Source: Macrotis lagotis
Taxonomy: Eukaryota; Chordata; Mammalia; Peramelemorphia; Peramelidae
Assembly: GCF_037893015.1 (NCBI RefSeq)
Contig: NC_133662.1
Span: forward strand, 204,115,696 to 204,179,695
Direction: 5' to 3'
DNA: 64,000 nt
This document shows positions 10,889-21,735 of the stretch, piece by piece. Position numbers and translations under genes: made by a program. The notes under the pieces are model-generated. The model was given only the letters and a program-made list of their open reading frames with translations. It searched no databases and was not told the origin of the DNA. Positions within the stretch are counted from its first letter, which is position 1, and each line of letters begins with the position of its first letter.

Positions 10889-13350
10889 TCCAATGACTAA
10901 CTCCATCATTATTCCCAATCAGTATCAGTAATTGTTGCTGATGCTGTTGCTGTTGTTAGTAGTAGTGGTGATGATGGTCATAATGACAATAACCCATTAG
11001 ATTGATTATTTTCCTGTTATACATTATACTGTAAAAATGAAGGTTTTGCCAACTACATAATTAATGTTGTAACAGCAAGACATCTATAGAATATGCTCTG
11101 AGTAGGCAGTGATTTACCACTAAAGTGAATTTGAGTCGGAAACATTAGAGATAATCAGTTTCTCTGCATCTTGATCAGGGCTTTGTAACTAAATATTTAA
11201 CTAAAATCTCCTTCCTCCCCCCAAAAATATGCATAATAGATTTTAATATTAATCTTTATTAACATTTTCTCTAATATTTTCCAAAATCTAGACAATTTGC
11301 AAAATGTAAATGCTTACACTGAAAATTTAACAATTGACTTTCCACAAATAAATTCAAGCTTATTCCAGCAGAACCATGAGTACATTCCAGTTCCCTATGT
11401 TCTACAGATAACATCTGCTATTTCACAGAAATAGTGAAGATTGATATGGCGTAATTGATGCCCTTTTGTTTAGAAAATTAAAGTTCAAAAGAATGAAGGG
11501 AAAGAGTAAGTAGTAATCTTATTACTGTATCTCCACAGAGCTATCAAAATAAACATGGTCTGCACTATTGTGTTATTCTTCATTTAAGGTTATTAATTTT
11601 TATTTACTATTTTTTATTAAAATCATTACAAAATGGCATTAATAATTATGTCTACTATGTTTCCCTAATGAACCTGAAATGTTAAATAGTTAACACATCA
11701 AGACTTATGAGTAAAATTTTCCCCTGAAAAATACTGTCTGTTATAACTGAAATTTTAATAAATGATCACAAAACCAGCATGCCACTAATAAGCCTAAAAC
11801 CTGTTTGCAATATTCACCTAATATTCTGTATCTGAGAACAAATGTGACTGTGCCCAATGAAAATTCTATCTCTAAATTTCAGTTTATGCAGTTATAAATA
11901 TGGGATAAAAGAAGAATATGTTGACATTCTTCATATCGATCATATATAGAAGAAACTTGTTTTAATAGTCATTGATTACTGAGACTTTAATAAAGGATGA
12001 GTTCTATTTTATCCATGCCATTTTCAAGTGCAAACATCATTTTTTAAAAATTCAGTATTGTTAACACTCATCCATCATCCCTGACAAAGAATAATACTTT
12101 TTGGACACAGGAGAAGTCATTAAGACTTACAAATTAATTTCTAATGATCTTATTTCATGTATTGACCCAGATAGCAAGGTAAGCTGAACATTTTTAAAAA
12201 TCTTTTCCCTTTATTCCCTTTGTAATTCAAAACTTATTGCTCAAGCATTATTTATTTCAAACAGATCAGGAATGGCAGTTATCAGATACTAAGGAATGAA
12301 TTGACACAGTTAAATCCCAAGCAATCATCATAGACATATAATTTATACCACTGGAATCTGAAACACAATTAATTTGTGCATGTTTTTCTAAGAGCAATTA
12401 ACAGCAGGCAAGAGTTTTAATGAAATAAAGTCGTGATTCCCACAGGGACTATTTATAATGATATTCTAGAGCAGCACAGCGTTCCAACTGTTTACATTGA
12501 GAATTGATTAATAGCAAAACCATTAAGCTCCACATTTGGTTACATATAGCCCAAGTGAAGCGATACTGGTAATTAAGTAATCATATCCATTTGTATGTGC
12601 CATAGCTAATTAGCTTTTCATATGTCTTTAGGTTTTCCTGGAGGACCAATAATATTCAAGGGTGCATTAGTCAAAATAAAACAAGTCATTCCTGACAATG
12701 TTTCTCAATAAAAAGTAGATTTCTAAGAAAATCATGAAAAAATACAACCAGATTGTGTGTCTTCTTATGAAATGAACAAAGAAAGAACCAAATTATCTCT
12801 TAAAGCAATTAATTAACAGTGGCTTAAGGTCAATTCATGTTCTTAAATGCCTCTAAATTAATTAATTTTGGAAAACAGCCAAGAAATCTCTGAAAATATT
12901 GACTTAAAAGTAGAAGTCTTACCATGCTATGGGAAAAAATCTGGGAAAGTCTTAGATATTGTCGAAATTAGAGCAAGAAAAAACTGGACAGTATTTCTCT
13001 GTGTTAAATAAAAACAAGTTAACAGACAATATTTCTAACATATTTTATCTTTTGAAATAAATCTTTTCTATAATTTCCTTATTAAATCATTATCCCTACA
13101 ACCACTATTTTATCCCATCAAATAGAAAATCATTGTTTATTATCATTTGTCACTCTGACATTTTTTCCTTATGCTAAAAATTAAGAAGTAATGATATAAT
13201 TTTTTCTTTTTCAGATAAATATTTGGCTATTTCTTGAAACAATAAATAGCATCTGCCTAAAAGCTAGATCAAGCATTATCTATAATGATATATCTGTAAT
13301 GATATAATAAGTAATTATCTATAATTAGTTATAATTGAAATTTTCCCAAT
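10889..13350. other. Repeat-poor stretch, candidate regulatory desert
   Basis: Nearly 2.5 kb contains no interspersed repeat I can recognise, which is unusual for this window. It is AT-rich with many TAAT/ATTA words. No exon-like frame was identified. Confidence 0.5.
12290..12720. promoter_or_regulatory. Candidate conserved non-coding element rich in homeodomain-type sites
   Basis: Visible TAAT/ATTA-type words include ATTAATT (about 12368), GCAATTAAC (about 12395), TAATTAAGTAAT (about 12570) and a perfect 12-bp palindrome AGCTAATTAGCT (12604-12615). The segment keeps CpGs (near 12431, 12480 and 12560) although CpG is rare elsewhere, and it sits in a repeat-free island. Homeodomain proteins are known to bind TAATTA cores. 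Enhancer function is inference only. Confidence 0.35.
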
Positions 13351-13354
13351 AAGA

Positions 13355-13640
13355 ACAAGGGGTAAAGTAAGAATATTCATTATCACTATTACTATTAAAT
13401 ATTGAACTAGAAATGCTATCCATAACAATAATACAAGAAAAAGAAATTGAAGAAATAAAAATAGACCATAAAGAAAAAAAGGCATCATTCTTTACAGATA
13501 AATGATGGTGCACCTATAAAACCATATGCAAGCAACTAAAAAGCTAATTGACAAAATTAACAAATTCAGCAAAGATGCAGGGTATAAAAAAAATTCAAAA
13601 ACTCATCAGCACTTCTATGCACTACTTACAAAATTCAGCA
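13355..13640 (+). mobile_element. L1 ORF2 fragment
   Basis: The wording is typical of L1 ORF2 downstream of the reverse transcriptase core: 'gaactagaaatgctatc', 'caagaaaaagaaattgaag', 'ttctttacagataaatgatg', 'actaaaaagctaattgacaa'. Several stops and indels interrupt the frame. The sequence after about 13640 no longer fits ORF2. Confidence 0.75.
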
Positions 13641-13719
13641 ATTTTCTTTTTCCCTCCTGGAATTCCTTATTTTTTGAAAAGATAAACAATTTGATATTGA
13701 TTTTAGAAGTGAAGTCATG

Positions 13720-13895
13720 TTAATACATATTTCCTTATAAACCATGTTGCAAAGGAAACAAAAACTAAAAAAACAAAAAGAGTTAAAAAGTATACATCAC
13801 TCCACATTTAGAGTTCATTAATTCTCTCCCTTGAAAACAGATAGCAATTTCCTTGGATCAATTTCTAGATCAGAATAGCTAAATTATTTCATTGT
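13720..13895 (-). mobile_element. L1 3' UTR fragment (minus strand)
   Basis: It resembles 14826-15030 over A-rich and 'ttcttggatcaatttctagatcagaa' type blocks (core words only). It was probably once joined to an adjacent L1 copy. Confidence 0.55.
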
Positions 13896-13904
13896 TGATT
13901 CTCC

Positions 13905-13906
<2 letters not shown>

Positions 13907-13936
<30 letters not shown>
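13907..13936. repeat. (AC)n microsatellite
   Basis: About 15 AC units. Confidence 0.97.
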
Positions 13937-13937
<1 letters not shown>

Positions 13938-14026
13938 AAATGCACATGTGTATCTACCTACATATATGTATGTGTAAAAACTACAGAAGACCAGGATAGA
14001 GAACTGATGTACACATAAATGTGCTG

Positions 14027-14029
14027 TAA

Positions 14030-14084
<55 letters not shown>
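14027..14084. repeat. Compound (TG)n(TA)n microsatellite
   Basis: A short TG run grades into about 22 TA units ending at 14084. The Tyr-Ile repeat frame on the minus strand is an artefact. Confidence 0.96.
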
Positions 14085-14087
<3 letters not shown>

Positions 14088-14440
14088 CAGATTATGGGAT
14101 CTCATCTAGATGTTCTATCGATTTGGACGTGCTACTTTTTCCCATTTTGGTTGATTTGACAGAGGCTATAACAATTAGTATTTTGTAAATGCAGCAAGCA
14201 GTGGACAATTTTTCAAAGTCCCAACCCAACTATCTATTTGACCTAAAAAAGTTGTTAAAATCATCATGACTGTCTCACCACTTTTCCAGTTCAGTAAATT
14301 TTAAAAATCACAAGCAAGCTCAGTGGGCAAGAAAGCTTTATTTTCACATTTCCTTTTTAACTGAATTGACAGATTTAGCAACTGATTTAATTGCCTTATG
14401 TTGAAAAATAATCTCATGATAGCAGCATGTTCTAGCCAAA
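14085..14440. other. Unassigned sequence
   Basis: Nothing recognisable. Confidence 0.5.
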
Positions 14441-14549
14441 GATTTTTTCTTTTTTTCTATTTTAAATATCTTTGCATTTATTTTATTAAATATTTTCAAA
14501 TAAGATATGATCATTTTTCTTTCTGTTTACTTTTTTATTTTTCCAATTA

Positions 14550-14717
14550 CATGTAAATTTTTTTTTGCAAGGCAAATGGGGTTAAGTGGCTTGACCAAGG
14601 CCACACAGCTAGGTAATTATTAAATGTCTAAGACCAAATTTGAACCCAGGTACTCCTGACTCCAAAGCCAGTGATTTATCCACTACGCCACCTAGCTGCC
14701 CCCATGTAAAATTTTTT
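14550..14717 (-). mobile_element. Marsupial tRNA-derived SINE with TSD
   Basis: The SINE body is about 14565-14702 (minus). The flanks CATGTAAATTTTTTT (14550-) and CATGTAAAATTTTTT (14703-14717) form a near-perfect duplication. It is inserted in the 3' end of an antisense L1. Confidence 0.88.
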
Positions 14718-16259
14718 AACATTTATTTTTAAAACTTAAATTTATAAATTTTCTTACTCCTTTTCTCTTCACCCCTCATTGAAAAGTCTAGTAATTTAAT
14801 ATAGACAAATGCATGCACAATCTTACAAAACATATTTTCAAATATGTCATGTAAAAGAAAAAAAACCCAAAGAAACAAGAAAAATAAAGTGTAAAACAGA
14901 ATACTTTGATCTGCATTTAGATTCTATCACTTCTTTCTCTTGAAGTAGATAACATTTTTCATCATAAGTCCTTTAGAATTTTCTTGGACCATCGTATTGG
15001 TGAGAATAACTAAATCATTCACAGTTGATCAAGACAAACATTGCTATTACAGTATACAATATTTTCCTGGTCCTACTTATTTCATTTTACACCAATTTAA
15101 GTAAGTCTTTCCAGGTTTTTCTGGGAACAACCTTCTTGTCACTAATTATAGAACAATTATATTCTATGACAATCATATACCACAGTTTCTTCAGTCATTC
15201 TTTAATTGATGGGCATCACCTCAATTTCTAATTCTTTGCTACCATTAAAAAAAGAGCTGCTACAAGTATTTTTATATGTAAGTCCTTTTCCATTTTTATT
15301 TTTTATCTCTTTTGGATGCAGACAGGACTGTTATTGCTGGGCCAAATAGGATACACTGTTTTATTTCTCTTTGGACAAAGTTACAAATTTCTCTCCAGAA
15401 TAATTGAACAAGGTTCACAATGACACCAACAATGCATTAGTGCTCAATTTTCTCACATCCCTCCAACATTTGTCATTTTCCTATACTGTCATTTTTAAGT
15501 AATTTGATAGGTGTGGGGTAGTAACTCAGAGTTGTATTAATTTTCATGTTTCTAGTCATTTACTGATTTAGAGTATCTTTTCATATGACTATAGAAAACT
15601 TTGTTTCATCTAAAAGATGCTTTCACCTTTGTCAAATGGGAAATTATTTGTATTCTTAGCAATTTGATTCAGTACTCTGTATATTTGAAAAATAATGTCT
15701 TTATCAGGAAAAAATACTATAAAAATGTTTTCTAAATTATTATTAACTGTGCATTTTCTACCTTCCCCTGTTTATTCTACTATCTCTCTCTTTTTTGTAC
15801 TGTCAATCCTGAAGTGTATTAATTCTGACTCAGGCCCTCTCCAATCTGTCCTTTCTTCCATTATCCCCTTTCCTTCCCTCTTTCCTGTAGTCTAGATAGA
15901 CTTCCTAGTCCTGTAGATAGATTTATTCACCCAACTGAATGTGTATTTTATTCTTTATTTTTGAGTTAAATCTAATGGGTGTAGGGTTCAAGCACCACCA
16001 CCTCCATCCCCCTGACTTCTGCCATCTTTCCCTTCACTGTAACTTGTTTTAGGTGAGTTACTTTACCCTATTCTGCCTCTTCTTTCCACCTTCTTCTAGT
16101 ACATTTCTCTTTCTCATCCCTCAATTTTATTTTTATATTCTCACCTTACGCTCAGCTTATTCCTGTGTCCTTTGTCTATATGTACTCCTTTTAACTACCC
16201 AAATAATGAAGAACTTCCAAGTATCACCTTCCTATATAGGAATATAAAGAGTTTAAACT

Positions 16260-16410
16260 AATTCAACCTCTTAAGGACTTCTTTCTTGCCCTAGGTCACA
16301 GATAGGTAATTATTAAGTGTCTGAGGGCAGATCTGAACTCAGATCCTCCTGACTGGAGGGGTGGTGCTGTATCCACTGCACCACCTATCTGCCCCTAATT
16401 GAATCTCTTA
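16260..16410 (-). mobile_element. Marsupial tRNA-derived SINE with diverged TSD
   Basis: The body is 16274-16396, with the head complement 'gcaccacctatctgcccc' at its right end. The flanks AATTCAACCTCTTA (16260-16273) and AATTGAATCTCTTA (16397-16410) match at 12 of 14 positions. Confidence 0.85.
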
Positions 16411-17140
16411 TAATTTATCTTTCCTATTTACCTTTTGAAGCTTCTCTTGAGTCATGTATTTGACCGTCAAATATTCTATTCTTCTCTGGTCTTTTAATAA
16501 AGAATGTTTGAAAGTCTTCTATAATTAAATGTCAATTTTTTCACCTGAAGAATTCTATTAATTTTGCTGTGTAGAAGATTCTTGGTTGTAATGCTAGCTC
16601 CTTTGCCTTATAGAATATTATTTCCCAAGCTCCTGATCTTTTAATGGAGAAGCTGCTGAATCTTGTGTGAGCCTGACTATGACTTCACCATATATGAATT
16701 GTTTCTATCTGGTTGTTTGCAATATTTGCTCCTTGATCTGGAAGCTCTGGAATTTGGTTCTAAAATTCTTGGAAGATTTTATTTTAGAATGTCTTTAAGA
16801 AAGTGATCAGTGGATTCTTTCATTTTACTTTTCAGTTTTAGAATATCAAAATAGTTTTGCATGATAATTTCTTGAAAGATGCCTTTTTTTAAAAAAAATC
16901 ATGACTTTCTGTTGGTCTAATACTTCTCAAATTATCTTCCCCCCATTTCCATGTAATTTATTTTTAAGATATTTCATACAGTATTCAATTATTTCATGAT
17001 TTTGCTTTTGCTTGACTGTTTCTTGATGTCTCACAGTAATTAGTCTGTACTTGTCCAATTCTAATTTTTAAGGAATTATTTTCTTCAGTGTCTTTGTTAC
17101 TTCCTTTTCTATTTGATCATTTCAACTTTCAAGGTGTTCT

Positions 17141-18381
17141 TTTTTTTTCTTAAGGAAAAAATTTATTCTACAAAATTTATATATGTTATATATGATGAAA
17201 ATGAGGATAATTATTCTGTTTATTAAAGATTTTCTGTCACAGACATAATACAAATCTTTTTTATAAATTATTGGATGGTTATATTTGGTAATTAGTATTT
17301 TGGGACACAAGAGGTATCCTGGATAGTGAGCTGGCCTTGGAGTCAAGAAGACCTTGGTTCAATGTCTACCTCTTATTGGCTACAGAAGTAATTGATCTTT
17401 CGGTGGCTCATGCATCTAAGACTACAATTCCCAGAGAAGCCACCAATTTACACAAAGAAGCTTCTCACCAGGAGCTCCTCGCATATATGACCCAAATATC
17501 TTGGTGACACAAATGACATTACTGTCAGATTGTATGAGCCACCATGAACAGTGACAAGTATTCAAAACAGCACAGGAGGAAGGCCACTGCCAAAGAGCAA
17601 TCTCCAAGAACTTGGCATTTTCCACTGGGAAACACATGTTGTGAAGTCACTGCACTCTTGAGGTTTAATTATCTGAAGCCAATCATTAAGATATCTAACA
17701 AGGTCAAAGGCATCTGGGATATTATCTCCTTCTGAAACAAATTTCAGGACAACTGCCATTTGAATTCCTTTGGAATAACTCTCAGTGTATAAGACTTTTG
17801 TGATACCACCTCCAGGGATCCAGATACACAACTCAGAGTCTCCTATTTCAGGAAAGGATTTGCTTTTTTCCAATTCCTTCCAATGAAGTTTCTGTAATAT
17901 TTCACCAACACTTTTTCCCATTTCAGGTGTTATTAAGTATCAGAATGGAACGAAGCTGCTGGTCATCACAGTGATATGAATGACTGCTTGAAAGAACAAT
18001 GACTCTGGCTCATTTACTGCTTTTCACCCAGGAAATGAGCTTTTCACAGAATGACTTAGATTTATACTTAATAGAAATTGATCTTAGTTGGAGAGCCAAC
18101 AGATTCATTGAAGGCAATGAATATACTTCAGCATTTATACTGAGTTCTGTTGAATTTTCTTCTGCAATTGCATATGGATTGTTTCCAACCATTGGAACAA
18201 GGCAATCAGTGTAAAAGTACCCTACCTTACCAATATTCATTGTAGAAATAATCAGATCTATTGCAAGTTAGCCAACATTCCCCACAGATATTGCTGGCAT
18301 CAGCAGGGTGAAGCCGGTAAAGTTGGGCTCAGTGGCCCCGCAGGGAACGAACATCATCCCCGAGGAGGGAGGTGCCATGGC
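17141..18381 (-). pseudogene. PSMG2: Processed pseudogene (retrocopy) of PSMG2, proteasome assembly chaperone 2
   Basis: The reverse complement encodes, without introns, a recognisable PSMG2 protein from the start codon (18352-18354) to the stop (17562-17564). Visible family stretches are MFVPCG at the N-terminus, KVGYFYTDCLVPMVGNNPYA (about residues 43-62), STELSINAEVYSLPS, IPGGGITK, KFVSEGDNIPDA and the C-terminus SSWRLLFGSGLPP. The parent protein pairs with PSMG1 to help build the 20S proteasome alpha ring. This copy is dead: codon 29 (normally Gln) is TAA at 18268-18270, a TGA lies at 18010-18012, and a 5-bp loss near 17940-17947 shifts the frame. The 3' part runs through a TTTATT (AATAAA complement, about 17162) to a T-tract at 17141, the old poly(A) tail. 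TCAAGGTGTTCT occurs at 17129-17140 and 18382-18393 as the target-site duplication, and L1 sequence continues on both sides. The multi-exon structure of the parent is known; the rest is read from sequence. Confidence 0.95.
17305..17395 (+). repeat. SINE-like fragment inside the PSMG2 retrocopy 3' UTR
   Basis: 'gagctggccttggagtcaag' followed by 'gaccttggttcaatgtctac' matches the tRNA-like head of an older marsupial SINE type. It was either present in the parental 3' UTR or inserted later; no TSD was seen. Confidence 0.5.
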
Positions 18382-19110
18382 TCAAGGTGTTCTCTTTAGA
18401 GAAGCTTTGTCTCTTTTACAACTTCATCTATTCTATTTTTTAAGCTGTTATTTTCTTCAATATTTTGGTGCCTCCTTTATGAAGTTGTTGGTTCATCTTT
18501 CAAGATTTGCTTGCATCATTCTCATTTCTTTTCTGAATTTTTCATTGTCTTTCTTACATGATTTTTAAAATTTTTTCTAGGAAATTGCTGTGTACTTAAA
18601 ATCAATTCACAGTTTTCTTTGAGGTTTTGGATAAAATAAAGTTTTCCTTTTTTGTCTTCTTTTGATTTTGTGTTATGATTGATCAACATGGTGACTTTTT
18701 ATGGTCAGATTGTTTTTTGTCATTTATTTGTTTTTCCAGCCTGTTTCTTTACTTTTAATTTTATGTTGAGTTTGTTCTCTGCTCCTGGAGAAGTGTGTGC
18801 AGTGTTCTGAACTCCAGTGTTTTTATTTTGTGCAGCTGTTCTTTAAGTTTTCAGTTTCTCCAAGATGCTATGAACTAAAGAAAGATATATTTATTTGTCT
18901 CCTTGCCTGTGCTCTGGTCTATGAGTGATCACAAGCACTCTTTTCTACTTTGGTACTATGACCATGTTACCATGTTCCCTGTTTCACTGAGTCTTCAAAC
19001 TCTAGTGCTAACTCCACATGCTGGAATTATAACAAAGAACTACAACCTAAATTCATGTATGGATAATACAACAATGTCTTCCAACTAGTGCAAGAAAAGA
19101 AACTTCAGCT

Positions 19111-21177
19111 ATCTCCTTCTCACTAATTGTATGACTCCATAATTAATTGTGGACAGAAATTCACAACTATGCATTCATTTGGCACCAAGGCCTACTGTTT
19201 ACTTGCTGGACATTTTTAATGTAAAAATAAAAGAAATTTTAAAAAATTTCAAGGCACTAATTTGTAAACACAGGAAAGAGGAAACTTTTTCCTTCAACTC
19301 CTTTTTTCTTTAATAAAATAAGAAAGGGGGAGTAAATCATTCTATATATTCACTTCTCAATGGATATATAGAACATTGAATGAAAAAGCAATATTTAAAA
19401 CAGTAACCATTGCAATACTGTAAATTAGATTTGTATTTGGCTTTCCAAAGGAAAAATAGGACTTAAAGATTAAGTCCTCATTTTCAAACAATTCTTCCTA
19501 AAATCCTCACTAATTTCATGGCAACAGATTGGAGAATATAATATTAAGAATGTATTTTTTTGCAGAGGAAATAGTTGGATCTGCATTTTTGGTGTGAAAT
19601 TAAATGTTCATTTACCATATTTCATTGTCTTTTGGTATTAAAATTTTCAACTCATTTCATTTTACATATATATTTTTAAATACATTAAAGAGGTCAAGAA
19701 AAAACTAGGCAATGTTAAATTATAAGCACCAAAATTTCTAAGTCTATTAAAATATTGAGAATGTCAGTTGTAATGAACCAAAGTCAAAGTAATTAAGAAT
19801 AAATGGGATATAAATCATAAACCTGATTTTCATCATCACCATCACTTTCCCTAAAAACCTTGGCACATCTGTAGTCTGCTTTAAATCTTCTATTTATATA
19901 GTTCAGGAAACTGTGATTTCTGATTGCCCCATTTCCATTAGATACATATTCAGATGCATAATTATCCCATTTTGGAACTATCCTGGAAAATATATTAAAC
20001 TTAAGGAAAGCTTTAATTATCTAAAAGTGCAGGGATTCCAGATTTTAAAATATCCTTCCAGCACTTCATAGCTGACCATCAGCATTCTTCCTTGGTCATA
20101 GATTAAAGCATTATGGGGGAGAAGCAATAGAAGTGTGGCATGCTCCCACTTTAAATTTTAAATATTTTATTTTCATATTACTTCATCCATATCCATACAG
20201 ATGAAGTAATATGAAATGATATTACCTGTCTTTCATAAGTTGGTCTGAAGAATAAGATATTCATTTTGAATGTATTACTATGTATTTTATAAAATATATA
20301 TATTTTGTAAATTTATGTGTTCTTTCTATGGAAAGATTGATCAACTTTAATAATACACATAGAACAATGGAAATAGGAGCCCAAAGGAAGATATGTTCCC
20401 TGGTCTAATGCTTTCATTTAAAAGACTAAGATACTGAGGACCCAAAATGCCATGATACTTTAGATGGCGGAATTATTTTTTTCCTCAAAAAGTGTCCTAT
20501 CTTCCTAACTTCTCCGCTTCTCATATGGTACCATTCACCTCTGACCACAATCTTCAAATAAACCTTCCCATTTTATACGTGCTTCCCACCAACCCCCTAT
20601 TGATAGATTTCCTCTACTCACATAGTCACAATTCTAATCTATCCTCTTCATTAACAGTCACCAAAGCTATGGCAATGCTTTCCTAGTTTCTCAGGCTCAA
20701 TCCATCCTCTACTCAGTTGATATCATCACAGCACAACTTTTTAGAATAATGTAGTGACAGACTATAAAAGCTTCAGTGGTTCCTTTTTGACTCATGTATA
20801 AAATATGCTTTTTAAAGACCTTCAAAATCTAGCTTCTTTTTTTTGTCGAACTTTATTTAAATAACACATTTCCTATGGTAAGATCATTTATATGACTTCA
20901 TAATTCCATATTAACATGCTGCAACTCAATTTTTCTCACTAGATTTCTTGCTATTAACCTTTATTTTATTCTCCTGTGTTTTGTAGAATGATGTAAACCT
21001 TGATTCAGGCATATAATATCACCCAAAGATTATTGACATTAAAAATAAGCCTTAATTTGAAGAAAAATTTTCGGGTCCTCCAAAGAATTTTGCAAGTTTT
21101 ATGAACTCATACACTTTCTACTCCCCTGACTACTCAATTACAGAAGCACCTCATTATCCATTTACAATATCTAATAT
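19111..21177. other. Unassigned intergenic sequence
   Basis: No gene or clear mobile element is visible. The only clear structure is the stem-loop at 20171-20216. Confidence 0.55.
20171..20216. repeat. Perfect 17-bp inverted repeat (stem-loop)
   Basis: TTTCATATTACTTCATC (20171-20187) and its exact complement (20200-20216) enclose a 12-nt loop. It could fold in DNA or RNA. No miRNA or MITE family was recognised. Confidence 0.85.
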
Positions 21178-21596
21178 TGTTGCTGCTGTTCAGTCATTTT
21201 TCAGTCATATCCAATTCCTATTTTGGTGAAAGGTATCACTTTGTCCTTAATAATTTCTTTTTTGTAATTTTTAAATTTTTCCTTAATTTATGTACACATT
21301 ACTAAAATATTCTTGTTTTAGAGTAAACATAATACCCCTTCCCCCACAAAAAATATAAAGCCTCCTGAGAAATAAAGTAAAAGAAGGAGAAAAAATGTAT
21401 TTCAGTCTGTGTTCTGATACCATCAGCTCTGTCTCGGGTAGATAACATTCTTTATCATAAGTCCATCATAGAAGTTACTACCTTATTTTCCCACAGTTGC
21501 TGTTGCTGATTGTAATGCCCACCATCCATTCTTCCCCATTACCATTTAGTATATTTTCTCTCTCCTTTCCCTCTGTCCCTCTTCAAAAATGTGCTG

Positions 21597-21735
21597 TGGG
21601 GCAGCAGATACACAGTGGACAAAGCACCGTCCCTAGGGTCAGGAGGCCCCAAGCCTACATCCCACCCCAGAAAACCAGCAACCACCCAGCCCTGTGGCCC
21701 GGACAGACCACCCAGTCCCAGCACCTTGAAAAAAT
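21597..21735 (+). mobile_element. C-rich variant of the marsupial SINE, nested in the HAL1 element
   Basis: It follows the SINE order: GGGGCAGCAGATACACAGTG, 'gtcaggagg', a B-box region, 'cctgtggcccgg', then 'caccttgaaaaaatg'. Many T positions of the common SINE are C here ('ggacaaagc', 'aaccacccagccctgtgg'). It is markedly GC-richer than its neighbours. The open frames across it are artefacts. Confidence 0.8.

Larger units (their letters stand above)
14441..19110 (-). mobile_element. L1/HAL1-like element (minus strand), interrupted by SINEs and a PSMG2 retrocopy
   Basis: Read along the plus strand, the order is 3' UTR (to about 14980), the ORF2 C-terminal end (about 15000-15700), a pyrimidine-rich interval (about 15770-16250), ORF1 antisense (about 16400-17128, resuming 18394-18780) and 5' UTR (about 18780-19110). 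The main body of ORF2 (endonuclease and reverse transcriptase) is missing, as in HAL1 'half-L1' elements, although simple internal deletion is equally possible. Frames are destroyed. Nested inside are SINEs at about 14565-14702 and 16274-16396 and the PSMG2 retrocopy at 17141-18381. Confidence 0.7.

Noticed and set aside
13884..14105. Frame with Tyr-Ile repeats, looking like a membrane peptide
   Set aside because: Artefact of (TA)n and (CA)n tracts.
17562..17921. 119-codon minus frame as a functional small gene
   Set aside because: It is the C-terminal remnant of the PSMG2 retrocopy, downstream of two nonsense codons and a frameshift, with no promoter evidence.
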